Below are positions 1 to 7,238 of a stretch of 10,036 bases of DNA, piece after piece. Each line of letters starts with the position of its first letter. Within the stretch, counting starts at the first letter, position 1. The stretch spans positions 1-10,036 of the forward strand of contig JAFSXH010000271.1 in the NCBI GenBank assembly GCA_017444165.1, given 5' to 3'. This DNA comes from a bacterium. GTDB lineage: Bacteria > Vulcanimicrobiota > Xenobia > Xenobiales > Xenobiaceae. The position numbers and the translations under genes are program-made. The notes beneath the pieces were generated by a model, which did no database searches, was not told where the DNA came from, and was given only the letters and a program-made list of their open reading frames with translations.

Positions 1-44
1 ACTGTGTAGGGGGCTTTTGGACAGCCCCTTGAGAATAAGGGTAT

Positions 45-79
45 CCTAATAGCTAACTCCTTCGGGATATGCTATTAGG
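45..79 (+). other. Stem-loop with UUCG tetraloop inside the transposon end
   Basis: CCTAATAGC (45-53) is perfectly complementary to GCTATTAGG (71-79). Between them TCC (58-60) and GGA (65-67) pair around TTCG (61-64), a very stable RNA tetraloop. There is no T-run after it, so it does not look like a rho-independent terminator. It fits better as a structural element of a right-end RNA. Confidence 0.7.
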
Positions 80-106
80 CGTTAGTCCATATACCAAACT
101 TCTCGA

Positions 107-138
107 GAATCTCCAGCTTCTATAAGCTGGAGAGGTTC
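107..138 (+). repeat. Subterminal hairpin of the transposon right end
   Basis: TCTCCAGCTT (110-119) pairs perfectly with AAGCTGGAGA (124-133) around loop CTAT. GAA (107-109) can pair further with TTC (136-138), with GG (134-135) bulged. A short palindrome TCTCGAGA (101-108) lies just before. The hairpin sits directly upstream of the proposed right cleavage site TCAA (137-140), the place where IS200/IS605 TnpA recognises its DNA hairpin. Confidence 0.7.
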
Positions 139-140
139 AA

Positions 141-377
141 TACGATAATCGCACTAAGGGCGAAGTTGATTATTTAATCGATGATTATGATAGTTTATCT
201 GTTGTTCCCATAGAGATTAAATCAGGAAAAGATTACACTATTCACAGCGCATTAAATGCTTTTGTGAAAAATGAAGATTACAGCATAAAAAAGGCCTATG
301 TTTTGTCTAATGCACGTGAGATCTCAACAAAGGGCAAAATTACTTATCTGCCGATTTATAATGTTATGTTTTTGTAG
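141..377 (+). pseudogene. C-terminal fragment of a DUF4143-type AAA ATPase, truncated at its 5' side by the transposon
   Basis: An open frame with no usable start runs to TAG at 375-377. It encodes about 78 residues beginning YDNRTKGEVDYLI, then PIEIKSGKDY, HSALNAF, KKAYVLSN and GKITYLPIYNVMFL. This is the typical C-terminal DUF4143 region of prokaryotic AAA+ ATPases of unknown cellular role, often called ATP-binding protein or putative AAA ATPase. The GEVD...EIK residues (Asp codon 168-170, Glu 213-215, Lys 219-221) resemble a PD-(D/E)xK nuclease-like core. The normal protein is roughly 400 residues, so the ATPase domain is missing here. In-frame codons before 141 belong to the transposon hairpin and reach a stop at 123-125. 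The 5' part probably lies on the other side of the inserted element, outside the window. Confidence 0.75.
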
Positions 378-406
378 TTTTTATTATAGATTATTGGTGA
401 GCAATT
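378..406 (+). promoter_or_regulatory. Short upstream region of cas3 with ribosome binding site
   Basis: These 29 bp separate the ATPase stop from cas3. GGTGA at 396-400 lies 6 nt before the ATG and is a plausible Shine-Dalgarno. A TATTAT stretch (382-387) resembles a -10 box, but I find no convincing -35 at 16-18 bp. There is no terminator hairpin after the ATPase fragment, so read-through from the transposon or ATPase side into cas3 is possible. The true operon promoter may lie inside the ATPase remnant. Confidence 0.4.
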
Positions 407-3136
407 ATGGATAAAAGTTTTAGTGATTTATTATACCACATGCCTGGTAAGACGGGCGAAAAAGAATCTCTTTGGTTGCCATTTTGGATGCACAGCATAG
501 ATACAAATTATGTAATTGAGTATCTTTTGAAAAATTGGGTTCCTGAGCATATAAAAAATATATGTGAATCTGAATGCGGCGATTTAAATTCCCTCTGTAG
601 TTTTATAGCACTCACTCATGATATTGGTAAATTGACACCAGTATTTACCGCGTGTATTACAGAGAAAATGCCAAAAGTTGTTTGCCAATACTTAAAAGCG
701 CAAGGTTTATCTTTGGGATATAACAATAAAATTCATCATGCTAGGGCTGGAGAGATAATCTTGACCGTTGAAGAGGGCATTTCGTCAGATGTTGCCGCCA
801 TAGTGGGAGCTCACCACGGTAAACCTCAATACTATGGCTTAAATGATAGCCCTGAAAGCAGTTATGGTAAAGAACGTAATTTTTTTGGAGATGAAGAATA
901 TAACGGAACATATAGATGTAGCAATTCTGGAAAATTATGGCGTAGATTGAGGGAAGAGTGGTTTAATTTTTCCTTAAAAGAATCGGGGTATGAATCGAAA
1001 GAAAAACTTCCTCAAAACTTAGCCATGCCTGTGCAATTACTTCTAAGTGGTCTTATTATTATGGCGGACTGGATTTCCAGTAATACGCATTATTTTCCGC
1101 TAATCTCCATTGATTCGTGTGGCGGCATGGACATGTACCCTCAGAGAGCTGAAGAGGCTTGGGAAAGGTTAAAACTTCCAGGTAGTTGGTCGCCTATGAA
1201 TTTCGTTATGGATGAAGAGTGTTTTAAAGGGCGTTTTAACTTTTATCCTAATGCTGTTCAGTTGAAAATGCTCGAAGCCGTTGAAAGTACGGATAATAAG
1301 GGTGGCATATACATTTTAGAGGCCCAGATGGGAATAGGAAAGACTGAAGCCGCTCTAGCTGCAGCCGAGGTACTGGCCAGTAAAGAGCATTGTGGCGGTA
1401 TTTTCTTTGGTTTGCCTACACAGGCGACAGCAAATGGTATCTTTCCGCGTCTAACGGGATGGGCAAATATACAAGTAAAGGATACTGAAACTGATCAAAC
1501 TATACGTTTAGCCCATGGATTGGCCTCGTTAAATGAAGACTATCGTGCACTCTTTGAAAGCTATATGAATGTCGACTATGATGCAAATACTGATGATGGT
1601 GCTGGACTAGTTGTACATCCCTGGTTTAATGGGAATAAGCAAGCCCTCTTAGCTAACTTTGTTATTGGTACTGTTGACCAGTTATTGTTGGCCGCCTTAA
1701 AGCAAAAGCACGTCATGTTGCGCCATTTAGGATTAGCTGGCAAAGTAGTGATCATAGATGAATGCCATGCTTATGATGCTTACATGAATCAATACCTAGA
1801 ACGGGCACTAAATTGGCTAGGCTTCTACAAAGTTCCAGTAATTTTACTTTCTGCAACTTTACCAGAGAGCAGCAGGGAAAAATTTATTAGGGCTTACTTG
1901 AACCTAAAGAAAAAGGGAGAACCAAATGAAGCTCCAGATAATTGGAAGACCAGGAGAGATTATCCGCTTTTGACTTGGGCTGTAGAAAGCAAAGTTTACC
2001 AAACTAATATTGAGCTCGTAAGTAACGAACGAAATATAAATATCGAAAGATTGGAAGATGAATCGAATATACCTAAATTGCTCCGTCAAGTGATCGATGC
2101 TGGTGGATGTTGTGGAATAATCGTCAACACTGTGAGAAAGGCTCAGGAACTGAGGAAAAGTTTAGCAGAGGAACTTCCAGAGGCTGAGATTATTTTGTTC
2201 CATTCTTGTTTTATTGCACCAGATCGAGCTTGCAGAGAAAAGAAATTGTTGGAACGTGTTGGTAAGGTTTCTACGCCAGAATCTAGGAAGGGGTTGATAG
2301 TTATTGGGACTCAGGTTTTAGAACAATCCTTAGATATTGACTTCGATCTTTTAATTACTCAACTCTGTCCCATGGATCTGTTGTTCCAACGTTTAGGACG
2401 CTTACATCGTCACACCAGAGAAGAACGTCCTTTGAAGGAGGCTAGGTGTTACATCCTTGAGGCAGATGAGGGCAGTAAGAGTATTTATGGTGAATGGCTG
2501 CTGTTGCGTACCGATGCTCTTCTTCCTTGTAACATAGCGTTGCCGCGTGATATTCCTAAACTGGTCCAAGATACATACAATGAACCTGAAACAAATTTAT
2601 TAGATGACAAATTTCTTGAGGCTTGGGAAGAATTTAAAAAGAAGCTAGAAGACAAAAAGAAGAAAGCTAATGATTATTATCGGATAAACAAACCTTCTCA
2701 GGGAAGTTTACATGGATTGCTTACAAATGATTATCCTGTCGATGGTTCTCGTGGTGAAGCGGCAGTGCGCGATTCCGATCCTAGCATTACAGTACTTGTT
2801 ATGCGAGAGAAAAACGGAGAGGTTGCTTTTTTACCGTGGCAGTGTGAAGGAATATCTGTCAGTTCGTCACGTATTCCTGATGATGAGTGTGGCAGAAAGA
2901 TTGCTGAACAGCGTCTGAATTTACCGTTGTATTTTAGTAAATCTTGGAATGAATCAGAAACTATAGAGGAGTTGGAACGTATAAACAAAGAAAAACTTTC
3001 AGAGTGGCAAAACTCTAGTTGGATTCGCGGGGAGTTAGTGATGCTTTTGGATGAAAACCTTCAGATAGAACTCTGTGGACAATGTTTAAAATATGATAAA
3101 GAGTATGGTTTAATTTATTCAAAACAGGAGAAATAG
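407..3136 (+). CDS. cas3: CRISPR-associated helicase/nuclease Cas3 (type I-E)
   Basis: Cas3 is recruited by target-bound Cascade, then nicks and unwinds the foreign DNA and degrades it. At 909 residues the length is normal for a single-chain HD-helicase Cas3 (E. coli 888). HD nuclease domain, residues ~20-235: candidate metal ligands H29, H71-D72 (LTHDIGK), H110/H111, H136-H137 (GAHHGK) and D221 (MADW). Helicase domain, from ~280: Walker A AQMGIGKT (306-313), FGLPTQA (334-340), Walker B DECH (451-454), SAT (482-484), motif V IGTQVLEQSLDID (633-645) and motif VI QRLGRLHR (661-668). The accessory C-terminal domain follows from ~760. All key motifs are intact. The start is set by GGTGA 6 nt upstream. 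The stop lies 4 bp before cas8e, so here cas3 is co-transcribed with Cascade; in E. coli K-12 it is transcribed separately. Confidence 0.97.
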   Translation: MDKSFSDLLYHMPGKTGEKESLWLPFWMHSIDTNYVIEYLLKNWVPEHIKNICESECGDLNSLCSFIALTHDIGKLTPVFTACITEKMPKVVCQYLKAQGLSLGYNNKIHHARAGEIILTVEEGISSDVAAIVGAHHGKPQYYGLNDSPESSYGKERNFFGDEEYNGTYRCSNSGKLWRRLREEWFNFSLKESGYESKEKLPQNLAMPVQLLLSGLIIMADWISSNTHYFPLISIDSCGGMDMYPQRAEEAWERLKLPGSWSPMNFVMDEECFKGRFNFYPNAVQLKMLEAVESTDNKGGIYILEAQMGIGKTEAALAAAEVLASKEHCGGIFFGLPTQATANGIFPRLTGWANIQVKDTETDQTIRLAHGLASLNEDYRALFESYMNVDYDANTDDGAGLVVHPWFNGNKQALLANFVIGTVDQLLLAALKQKHVMLRHLGLAGKVVIIDECHAYDAYMNQYLERALNWLGFYKVPVILLSATLPESSREKFIRAYLNLKKKGEPNEAPDNWKTRRDYPLLTWAVESKVYQTNIELVSNERNINIERLEDESNIPKLLRQVIDAGGCCGIIVNTVRKAQELRKSLAEELPEAEIILFHSCFIAPDRACREKKLLERVGKVSTPESRKGLIVIGTQVLEQSLDIDFDLLITQLCPMDLLFQRLGRLHRHTREERPLKEARCYILEADEGSKSIYGEWLLLRTDALLPCNIALPRDIPKLVQDTYNEPETNLLDDKFLEAWEEFKKKLEDKKKKANDYYRINKPSQGSLHGLLTNDYPVDGSRGEAAVRDSDPSITVLVMREKNGEVAFLPWQCEGISVSSSRIPDDECGRKIAEQRLNLPLYFSKSWNESETIEELERINKEKLSEWQNSSWIRGELVMLLDENLQIELCGQCLKYDKEYGLIYSKQEK

Positions 3137-3140
3137 AGTA

Positions 3141-4796
3141 ATGTCTTCAGATTTCAATTTATTAGATGAACCATGGATACTTGTGATAGACAAAAATGGT
3201 GAAGTGGCAGAGTTATCTTTAAAGGAAGTTCTGTTAAAAGCGCACAATTATGTATCTTTAGCTGGTGAAAGTCCAGCTCAGGATGTGGCCATTTTGCGTT
3301 TACTTATTGCTGTAGTGCATACCGTTTTTTATAGAATGGATGAAAATGGCAATGACTCTGAGCTGGAAGATGAAGAGGAAGCTCTCGATAGATGGAAAGA
3401 GCTTTGGGATAGAAGAAAGAGCGGACTTCCAGGGAGCCCGATTGAAGAATATTTAAATGAGTGGCATGGGCGTTTCAATCTGTTCGATGAAAAGTATCCA
3501 TTCTACCAAGCCCCTGAAGCTGAAAAGAGAGGTACGCTTTATAGTGTTGCTAAATTGAATGGCCAAATTCTTCAAAGCGGCAATAAATTACGTATCTTTT
3601 CAAATCGCACTGAAGAAACTCGCAACTCATTGACCTTTGAGGAAGCGGCCAGATGGTTAGTTTATCTTCAGGGTTTTGATGATAATGCTTGCACACAAGC
3701 AACTGGCATAGATAAACATCCAACTGGCATGGATGATGAAAAAGTTTCAGCTCAAGTTGGATGGTTGGGAAATCTTGGCATTATTTATGCGGTCGGTGAT
3801 AGTTTATTGGAGACTATTATTTTAAATTTAACCTTTCTCAGATATAGTGAATTATATGATTACCCTAGTCCGTGCTGGGAAAATAATCCTGAATCTGAAG
3901 GATACCATTATACTACGCCAGATAACATTCCAGAATTATTTACTACTCAGTCTAGGCGAATTTGTCTCATAAAAAATGGTGATTGCGTAACTAATTATCG
4001 AGAGTATGTGGGTGTTCTCTTGAAAAAGGAAGATATTTTCACGGAACCTATGACTATATGGAAAAAAGTGCAGAAATCTAAATATTCTCCGCAGCCACAT
4101 GATCCATCAAAAAAACTTTGGAGAGATTTCTCTTCACTAGTTGTAGAACAAAATCGTATTCCTGGAGTCGTTTATTGGTTAGGAGATCTAAAGAAAAAAT
4201 GCTATCTTACTAGCGATGCAATCTGCTTTGCATCTGTGTCTGTTTTGTATGACGAGAAGAGGTTTTCTGTAAAAGATATTATCAGTGATTCACTCTACTT
4301 TCATGCTTCGTTACTCGGTAATTTAGGAAAAGTATGGCAGAAACTTATAGAAGATCAGATTAAACTCTGTGATAATATTGCCGAACAACTTCGGTTGCTA
4401 GGCAATAGAGTTTGCTTAGCTTCTGGAAGGCGCAGTTCAAAAAAAGAAAAGCGAGAATTTCCAGAGTTTGATGATTCTATAGTTGAAGGCAAACGTGCAA
4501 AAGAGCAATTTTATTTTCGTATTGACAATGAGTTTCGGCGTTGGCTTGTTTCTCTTCGAGCTGAACAGGAAAGCGTAGAACGCGATGATTTATGTAACAA
4601 ATGGAATGAAACAGCAATTAGAATTGCTCGAGAACTTGGTAGTAAACTTGTTGAAGAAGCTGGATTCGTAGCCTTAACTGGTCAGTGGATTGATGTAAAG
4701 CGTGGTAATCAGATAAATAAAGAATACTATTCAGCACCAAAGGCTTATAATATATTTAACGCTGAATTGAAAAAATTATCAAAAAGAGGAGGATAA
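3141..4796 (+). CDS. cas8e: Cascade large subunit Cas8e (Cse1/CasA)
   Basis: Cas8e recognises the PAM, starts DNA unwinding and provides the docking face for Cas3. The 551 residues are within the usual ~500-560. Family hallmarks seen: N-terminal FNLLDEPWI (5-13), an L-rich AILRLLIAVVH segment (50-60), RFNLFDEKYPFYQ (111-123), a loop around CTQATGIDKHPTGMD (184-198) and GWLGNLGIIYAVGDSLLETIILNL (207-230), matching the PLG-LG-LREtLLLNL block of Cse1. The C-terminal part, with FYFRIDNEFRRWL, fits the helical-bundle domain. Residues 66-82 are strongly acidic (DENGNDSELEDEEEALD) and look like a lineage-specific loop. AGGAG at 3126-3130 lies 10 nt before the ATG, inside the end of cas3, so expression is probably coupled. 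Cse1 is poorly conserved; the call rests on these motifs plus position between cas3 and cse2. Confidence 0.95.
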   Translation: MSSDFNLLDEPWILVIDKNGEVAELSLKEVLLKAHNYVSLAGESPAQDVAILRLLIAVVHTVFYRMDENGNDSELEDEEEALDRWKELWDRRKSGLPGSPIEEYLNEWHGRFNLFDEKYPFYQAPEAEKRGTLYSVAKLNGQILQSGNKLRIFSNRTEETRNSLTFEEAARWLVYLQGFDDNACTQATGIDKHPTGMDDEKVSAQVGWLGNLGIIYAVGDSLLETIILNLTFLRYSELYDYPSPCWENNPESEGYHYTTPDNIPELFTTQSRRICLIKNGDCVTNYREYVGVLLKKEDIFTEPMTIWKKVQKSKYSPQPHDPSKKLWRDFSSLVVEQNRIPGVVYWLGDLKKKCYLTSDAICFASVSVLYDEKRFSVKDIISDSLYFHASLLGNLGKVWQKLIEDQIKLCDNIAEQLRLLGNRVCLASGRRSSKKEKREFPEFDDSIVEGKRAKEQFYFRIDNEFRRWLVSLRAEQESVERDDLCNKWNETAIRIARELGSKLVEEAGFVALTGQWIDVKRGNQINKEYYSAPKAYNIFNAELKKLSKRGG

Positions 4797-4799
4797 AGG

Positions 4800-5417
4800 A
4801 TGTCTGTTAAGCGCAAGGACATTGAAAATGTAGTTGCAAGGACATTGAAGCGGATGATAGGGTCTAAAGACGTTAAGGTATCCTTGGCCAACCTTCGGCG
4901 TGGTGCTAGTCGTCATCCTGGCGAAATGCCTCAGCTTTGGAGTGAATTCTTGGAATATATGTCCGAAGAGATGTATGGAAGATCTGGCCAAATTAGTGAT
5001 GCAGAATGGGCTGTATATATGGCACTGACTTTATATGCCGTCCACCAGCAAGGTAATGATGTTGAAACAGAACCTATGTATCGCCACGATGAAAAAAACA
5101 ATACATACAATTTTGGTTCTGCCGTTGCAAACTTGATAAAGAGTGAGGACGATTTTAAAAGAATTTTGCGGCGAATGAATGCTGTATTGACATCTAGTTC
5201 TGTGTTGGAGTTGAGGCGTCACCTCTTAAGTTTAGTTCAATTATTGCGAGCAGAAAAAATATCTTTAGATTATGCCCGTTTAGCTGGAGATATTTATATA
5301 TATCAAAATGCTGATTGGCGCAAATCTGTATGTTTGCAGTGGGGACGAGATTTTCATGGTACATACTACAGAAATAACGGAGAGGCTAAAGAAAATGGAC
5401 AAGATAAAAGAGACTAA
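4800..5417 (+). CDS. cse2: Cascade small subunit Cse2 (CasB, Cas11e)
   Basis: Cse2 forms the dimer along the belly of Cascade that stabilises the R-loop and the displaced strand. The 205 residues are within the family range. Family signatures: SLANLRRGASRHPGEMPQLW (28-47), which matches the Cse2 ALanLRRG...pGe.p..W motif; WAVYMALTLYAVHQQG (70-85); FKRILRRMNAVLTSSSVLEL (119-138); HLLSLVQLLRAEKISLDYARLAGDIYIYQ (141-169); and the closing WGRDFHGTYY (181-190). Arg/Lys-rich helices suit nucleic-acid contact. A very strong AGGAGG (4787-4792), 7 nt before the ATG, lies over the cas8e stop; the gap is 3 bp. The polar tail (~191-205, NNGEAKENGQDKRD) is encoded by the bases that carry the cas7e ribosome site and start. 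Confidence 0.95.
   Translation: MSVKRKDIENVVARTLKRMIGSKDVKVSLANLRRGASRHPGEMPQLWSEFLEYMSEEMYGRSGQISDAEWAVYMALTLYAVHQQGNDVETEPMYRHDEKNNTYNFGSAVANLIKSEDDFKRILRRMNAVLTSSSVLELRRHLLSLVQLLRAEKISLDYARLAGDIYIYQNADWRKSVCLQWGRDFHGTYYRNNGEAKENGQDKRD
5379..5385 (+). promoter_or_regulatory. Ribosome binding site deciding the cas7e start
   Basis: GGAGAGG inside the 3' end of cse2, 9 nt before ATG 5395. The longer in-frame start at 5308 has no comparable site (the upstream bases are AT-rich) and would add 29 residues unlike other Cas7e N-termini, so 5395 is preferred. Confidence 0.75.
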
Positions 5418-6501
5418 GCGTTGTTATATTGATATTCACGTATTGCAAACCGTACCACCTAGCTGTGTTAATCGAGATGATACTGGCAGTCCCAAAACCG
5501 CCATTTATGGTGGTGTGACTCGTGCACGTGTCTCCAGCCAGGCCTGGAAGCAAGCTGTTCGTCAATATTTTAAAACATTTTTTGATATTGGTACTGTTGG
5601 TTTTAGAAGCAAGCTTATTGTTGGTGAGGTTGCCAAGACCATACGCGAATTAGCTCCCGATGTAGATTGCAAAGAAGCAGAAAAGAAAGCTAAAGAAGCA
5701 CTTGAAAAAGCTGGTTTTAAACTTGATAAAAAAGACGGCAGTACGAAAGTTCTCATTTATATTAGTCGAGATCAGATAAAAGAACTTGCAAATTTATCTG
5801 TAAATAAAGAAAAGGACGAAAAGTATAAGGAAGCCATAAAGGATAAGCCTGCTGTAGATATGATTCTATTCGGGCGTATGCTGGCAGAAAATCCTTCATT
5901 AAATTATGACGCTTCCGTTCAAGTGGCTCACGCCATATCTACGCACGCGGTTCAGAATGAGTTTGACTACTTTACTGCAGTTGATGATCTATCTCCAGAG
6001 GATAATTCTGGAGCGGGCCATATCGGTACTGCGGAATTTAACTCGGCAACTTTATATCGTTATGCTACAATAAATGTAGACGAATTAGCTAAACATATTT
6101 CAGAGACCAGGATTACTCCAGAAGAAGTTATAGAAGCTGTAAAAGCCTTCGTAGAGGCTTTTTGTAAATCTATGCCAACGGGCAAACAAAATAGCTTTGC
6201 TAACAACACCTTCCCTGATATGGTATATATCGCTGTGCGTGGCGATCAACCAGTGAGTCTTGTCGGTGCTTTTGAAAAGCCCATAAAGGCAACAGGAGAA
6301 GGTTATGTTGACGCTTCAGAGAGAGCTCTTATTAAGTATGCTAAAAATGCGTATCAGTTATTTGTCTCTAAACCAGAATTATCATTGGGTTGTAGCCTAG
6401 GTGAAAACGGACTAAATGATATCGCAGAATTGAAGAATATAACAGATATTATTCAGGAAATAGGTGAAGTTGTAACTAAGCGTGTAGGAGATACACAATG
6501 A
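5395..6501 (+). CDS. cas7e: Cascade backbone subunit Cas7e (Cse4/CasC)
   Basis: Six copies of Cas7e form the helical backbone that holds the spacer part of crRNA. With the ATG at 5395 the protein has 368 residues, very near E. coli CasC (363), and starts MDKIKETKRCYIDIHVLQTV, as family members do. Hallmarks: SCVNRDDTGSPKTAIYGG (23-40), VTRARVSSQAWKQAVRQYF (41-59), FGRM (159-162), and STHAVQNEFDYFTAVDDL (182-199) followed by GAGHIGTAEFNSATLYRY (206-223). The RRM-fold insertion around 85-150 is Lys/Glu-rich, variable and probably surface exposed. The gene overlaps cse2 by 23 bp and overlaps cas5e through a shared ATGA, so translation is likely coupled. A longer frame opening at 5308 exists but is judged wrong on length, N-terminus and ribosome-site grounds. 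Confidence 0.96.
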   Translation: MDKIKETKRCYIDIHVLQTVPPSCVNRDDTGSPKTAIYGGVTRARVSSQAWKQAVRQYFKTFFDIGTVGFRSKLIVGEVAKTIRELAPDVDCKEAEKKAKEALEKAGFKLDKKDGSTKVLIYISRDQIKELANLSVNKEKDEKYKEAIKDKPAVDMILFGRMLAENPSLNYDASVQVAHAISTHAVQNEFDYFTAVDDLSPEDNSGAGHIGTAEFNSATLYRYATINVDELAKHISETRITPEEVIEAVKAFVEAFCKSMPTGKQNSFANNTFPDMVYIAVRGDQPVSLVGAFEKPIKATGEGYVDASERALIKYAKNAYQLFVSKPELSLGCSLGENGLNDIAELKNITDIIQEIGEVVTKRVGDTQ

Positions 6502-7211
6502 GTACTCTTTTACTTCGTTTGGCTGGGCCGTTTCAGTCTTGGGGTACGGAGTCTCGTTTCAATGTTAGGATGACAGATAATGTCCCTTCAAAAAGCGGAG
6601 TTATTGGGCTTTTAGCTGCTGCGTTGGGGCGGCGTCGTGATGAAGATATTTCTGATTTGCGAAGATTACACTTCGGTGTGCGCAGTGATTGGGAGGGAAC
6701 ATTAATTCGAGATTATCATACGGCTAAAGTGCCTAAGGAAAAAAATTCTAATGTAACCGAAAGATATTATCTTGCCGATGCAGTCTTTTTGGTTGGTTTA
6801 GAAGCTGAGGATCTGTCCTTCTTGCAAAGATTGGAGGAGGCACTCTGTTCACCAGTTTGGTCTCCCTATTTAGGCAGGCGTTCTTGTCCACCTACACAAC
6901 CTTTAGTTTTGGGAATTCGTGAATTGACACTTTACGAAGCTCTCAGTCAAGAACCTTGGCTGGCTGCTGAGTGGCAGCGGAAAAAGTGTGGAGATGAATA
7001 TCCTAAACTATCTATTCTTATAGATGATATTGGAATGTCAGGTAATGAAGTAGGTCTCACTGAGTACAGACGCACTATCGTACGAGATAAACCAATCTCT
7101 TTTGATCAAAAAAATCGTCAATTTGAATTTAGAATGGTAAAAGACACTGGGCCAGTGATTGATCCTGTAGTAGTTGATCCTGCAATTGGTGAGGAACAGA
7201 AAAAGCCGTGA
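6498..7211 (+). CDS. cas5e: Cascade subunit Cas5e (CasD)
   Basis: Cas5e caps the foot of Cascade and grips the 5' handle of crRNA next to Cas8e. The 237 residues are typical for I-E Cas5. The N-terminus reads STLLLRLAGPFQSWGTESRF (2-21) and continues with PSKSGVIGLLAAALGRRRDE (30-49), the signature block of Cas5e. It is followed by LHFGVRSDWEGTLIRDYHTAK and a YYLADAVFLVGLE strand; YLGRRSCPP supplies the conserved glycine/arginine turn. The ATG shares four bases (ATGA) with the cas7e stop, and AGGAG at 6486-6490 gives 7-nt spacing. The C-terminus carries a proline/acidic tail (VIDPVVVDPAIGEEQKKP) that I do not recognise as part of the fold and that may be flexible. Confidence 0.95.
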   Translation: MSTLLLRLAGPFQSWGTESRFNVRMTDNVPSKSGVIGLLAAALGRRRDEDISDLRRLHFGVRSDWEGTLIRDYHTAKVPKEKNSNVTERYYLADAVFLVGLEAEDLSFLQRLEEALCSPVWSPYLGRRSCPPTQPLVLGIRELTLYEALSQEPWLAAEWQRKKCGDEYPKLSILIDDIGMSGNEVGLTEYRRTIVRDKPISFDQKNRQFEFRMVKDTGPVIDPVVVDPAIGEEQKKP

Positions 7212-7238
7212 TATATTTGCGGAGTTGGAGGAGTTATT

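Larger units (their letters stand above)
1..140 (+). mobile_element. Right end of an IS200/IS605-family (TnpB-type) transposon, partial
   Basis: No credible coding frame spans this stretch. It holds successive hairpins: 10-15 with 23-28 (GGGGCT/AGCCCC), 26-30 with 37-41 (CCCTT/AAGGG, competing with the first), 45-53 with 71-79, and 110-119 with 124-133. The last hairpin is followed at once by GGTTCAA ending at 140. A subterminal stem-loop followed by a TCAA-like cleavage site is the known architecture of IS200/IS605 right ends (IS608 is the reference case). Immediately after 140 the sequence becomes in-frame protein-coding for an unrelated ATPase, as expected at an insertion boundary. The left end and any tnpA/tnpB would lie before the window. 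The family assignment comes from structure and remembered resemblance, not from a search. Confidence 0.68.
1..160 (+). ncRNA. Putative omegaRNA (reRNA) 3' part with guide segment, 5' end outside window
   Basis: TnpB proteins use an RNA transcribed from the transposon right end; its last ~16-20 nt, the guide, come from flanking DNA just beyond the right end. Here the structured portion would be 1-140. The guide would start at 141 (TACGATAATCGC...) and run to about 156-160, inside the disrupted ATPase gene. Seen directly: a UUCG tetraloop on a TCC/GGA stem (58-67) inside the 9-bp CCTAATAGC/GCTATTAGG stem (45-79), and the terminal 10-bp stem with loop CTAT. Inferred: that it is transcribed and that a TnpB partner exists upstream. 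It could instead be only the DNA hairpin end with no functional RNA. Confidence 0.5.

Noticed and set aside
45..79. Rho-independent terminator
   Set aside because: The stem is not GC-rich at its base and no T-run follows; the UUCG loop inside a longer stem fits a structured RNA better.
107..180. Possible tRNA because of GGTTCAA near a stem
   Set aside because: The GGTTCAA follows a single hairpin and runs straight into protein-coding sequence; there are no acceptor, D and anticodon arms in the right order.
378..406. Sigma-70 promoter for cas3 using TATTAT at 382-387
   Set aside because: No acceptable -35 hexamer at normal spacing; kept only as a weak possibility in the regulatory entry.
2712..2988. 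Small frames inside cas3 on both strands
   Set aside because: They lie in other frames of an intact, motif-rich cas3 and have no family resemblance or ribosome site.
5308..5394. Longer cas7e start at 5308
   Set aside because: It adds 29 residues unlike Cas7e N-termini, overlaps cse2 by 110 bp and lacks a good ribosome site; ATG 5395 with GGAGAGG fits better.
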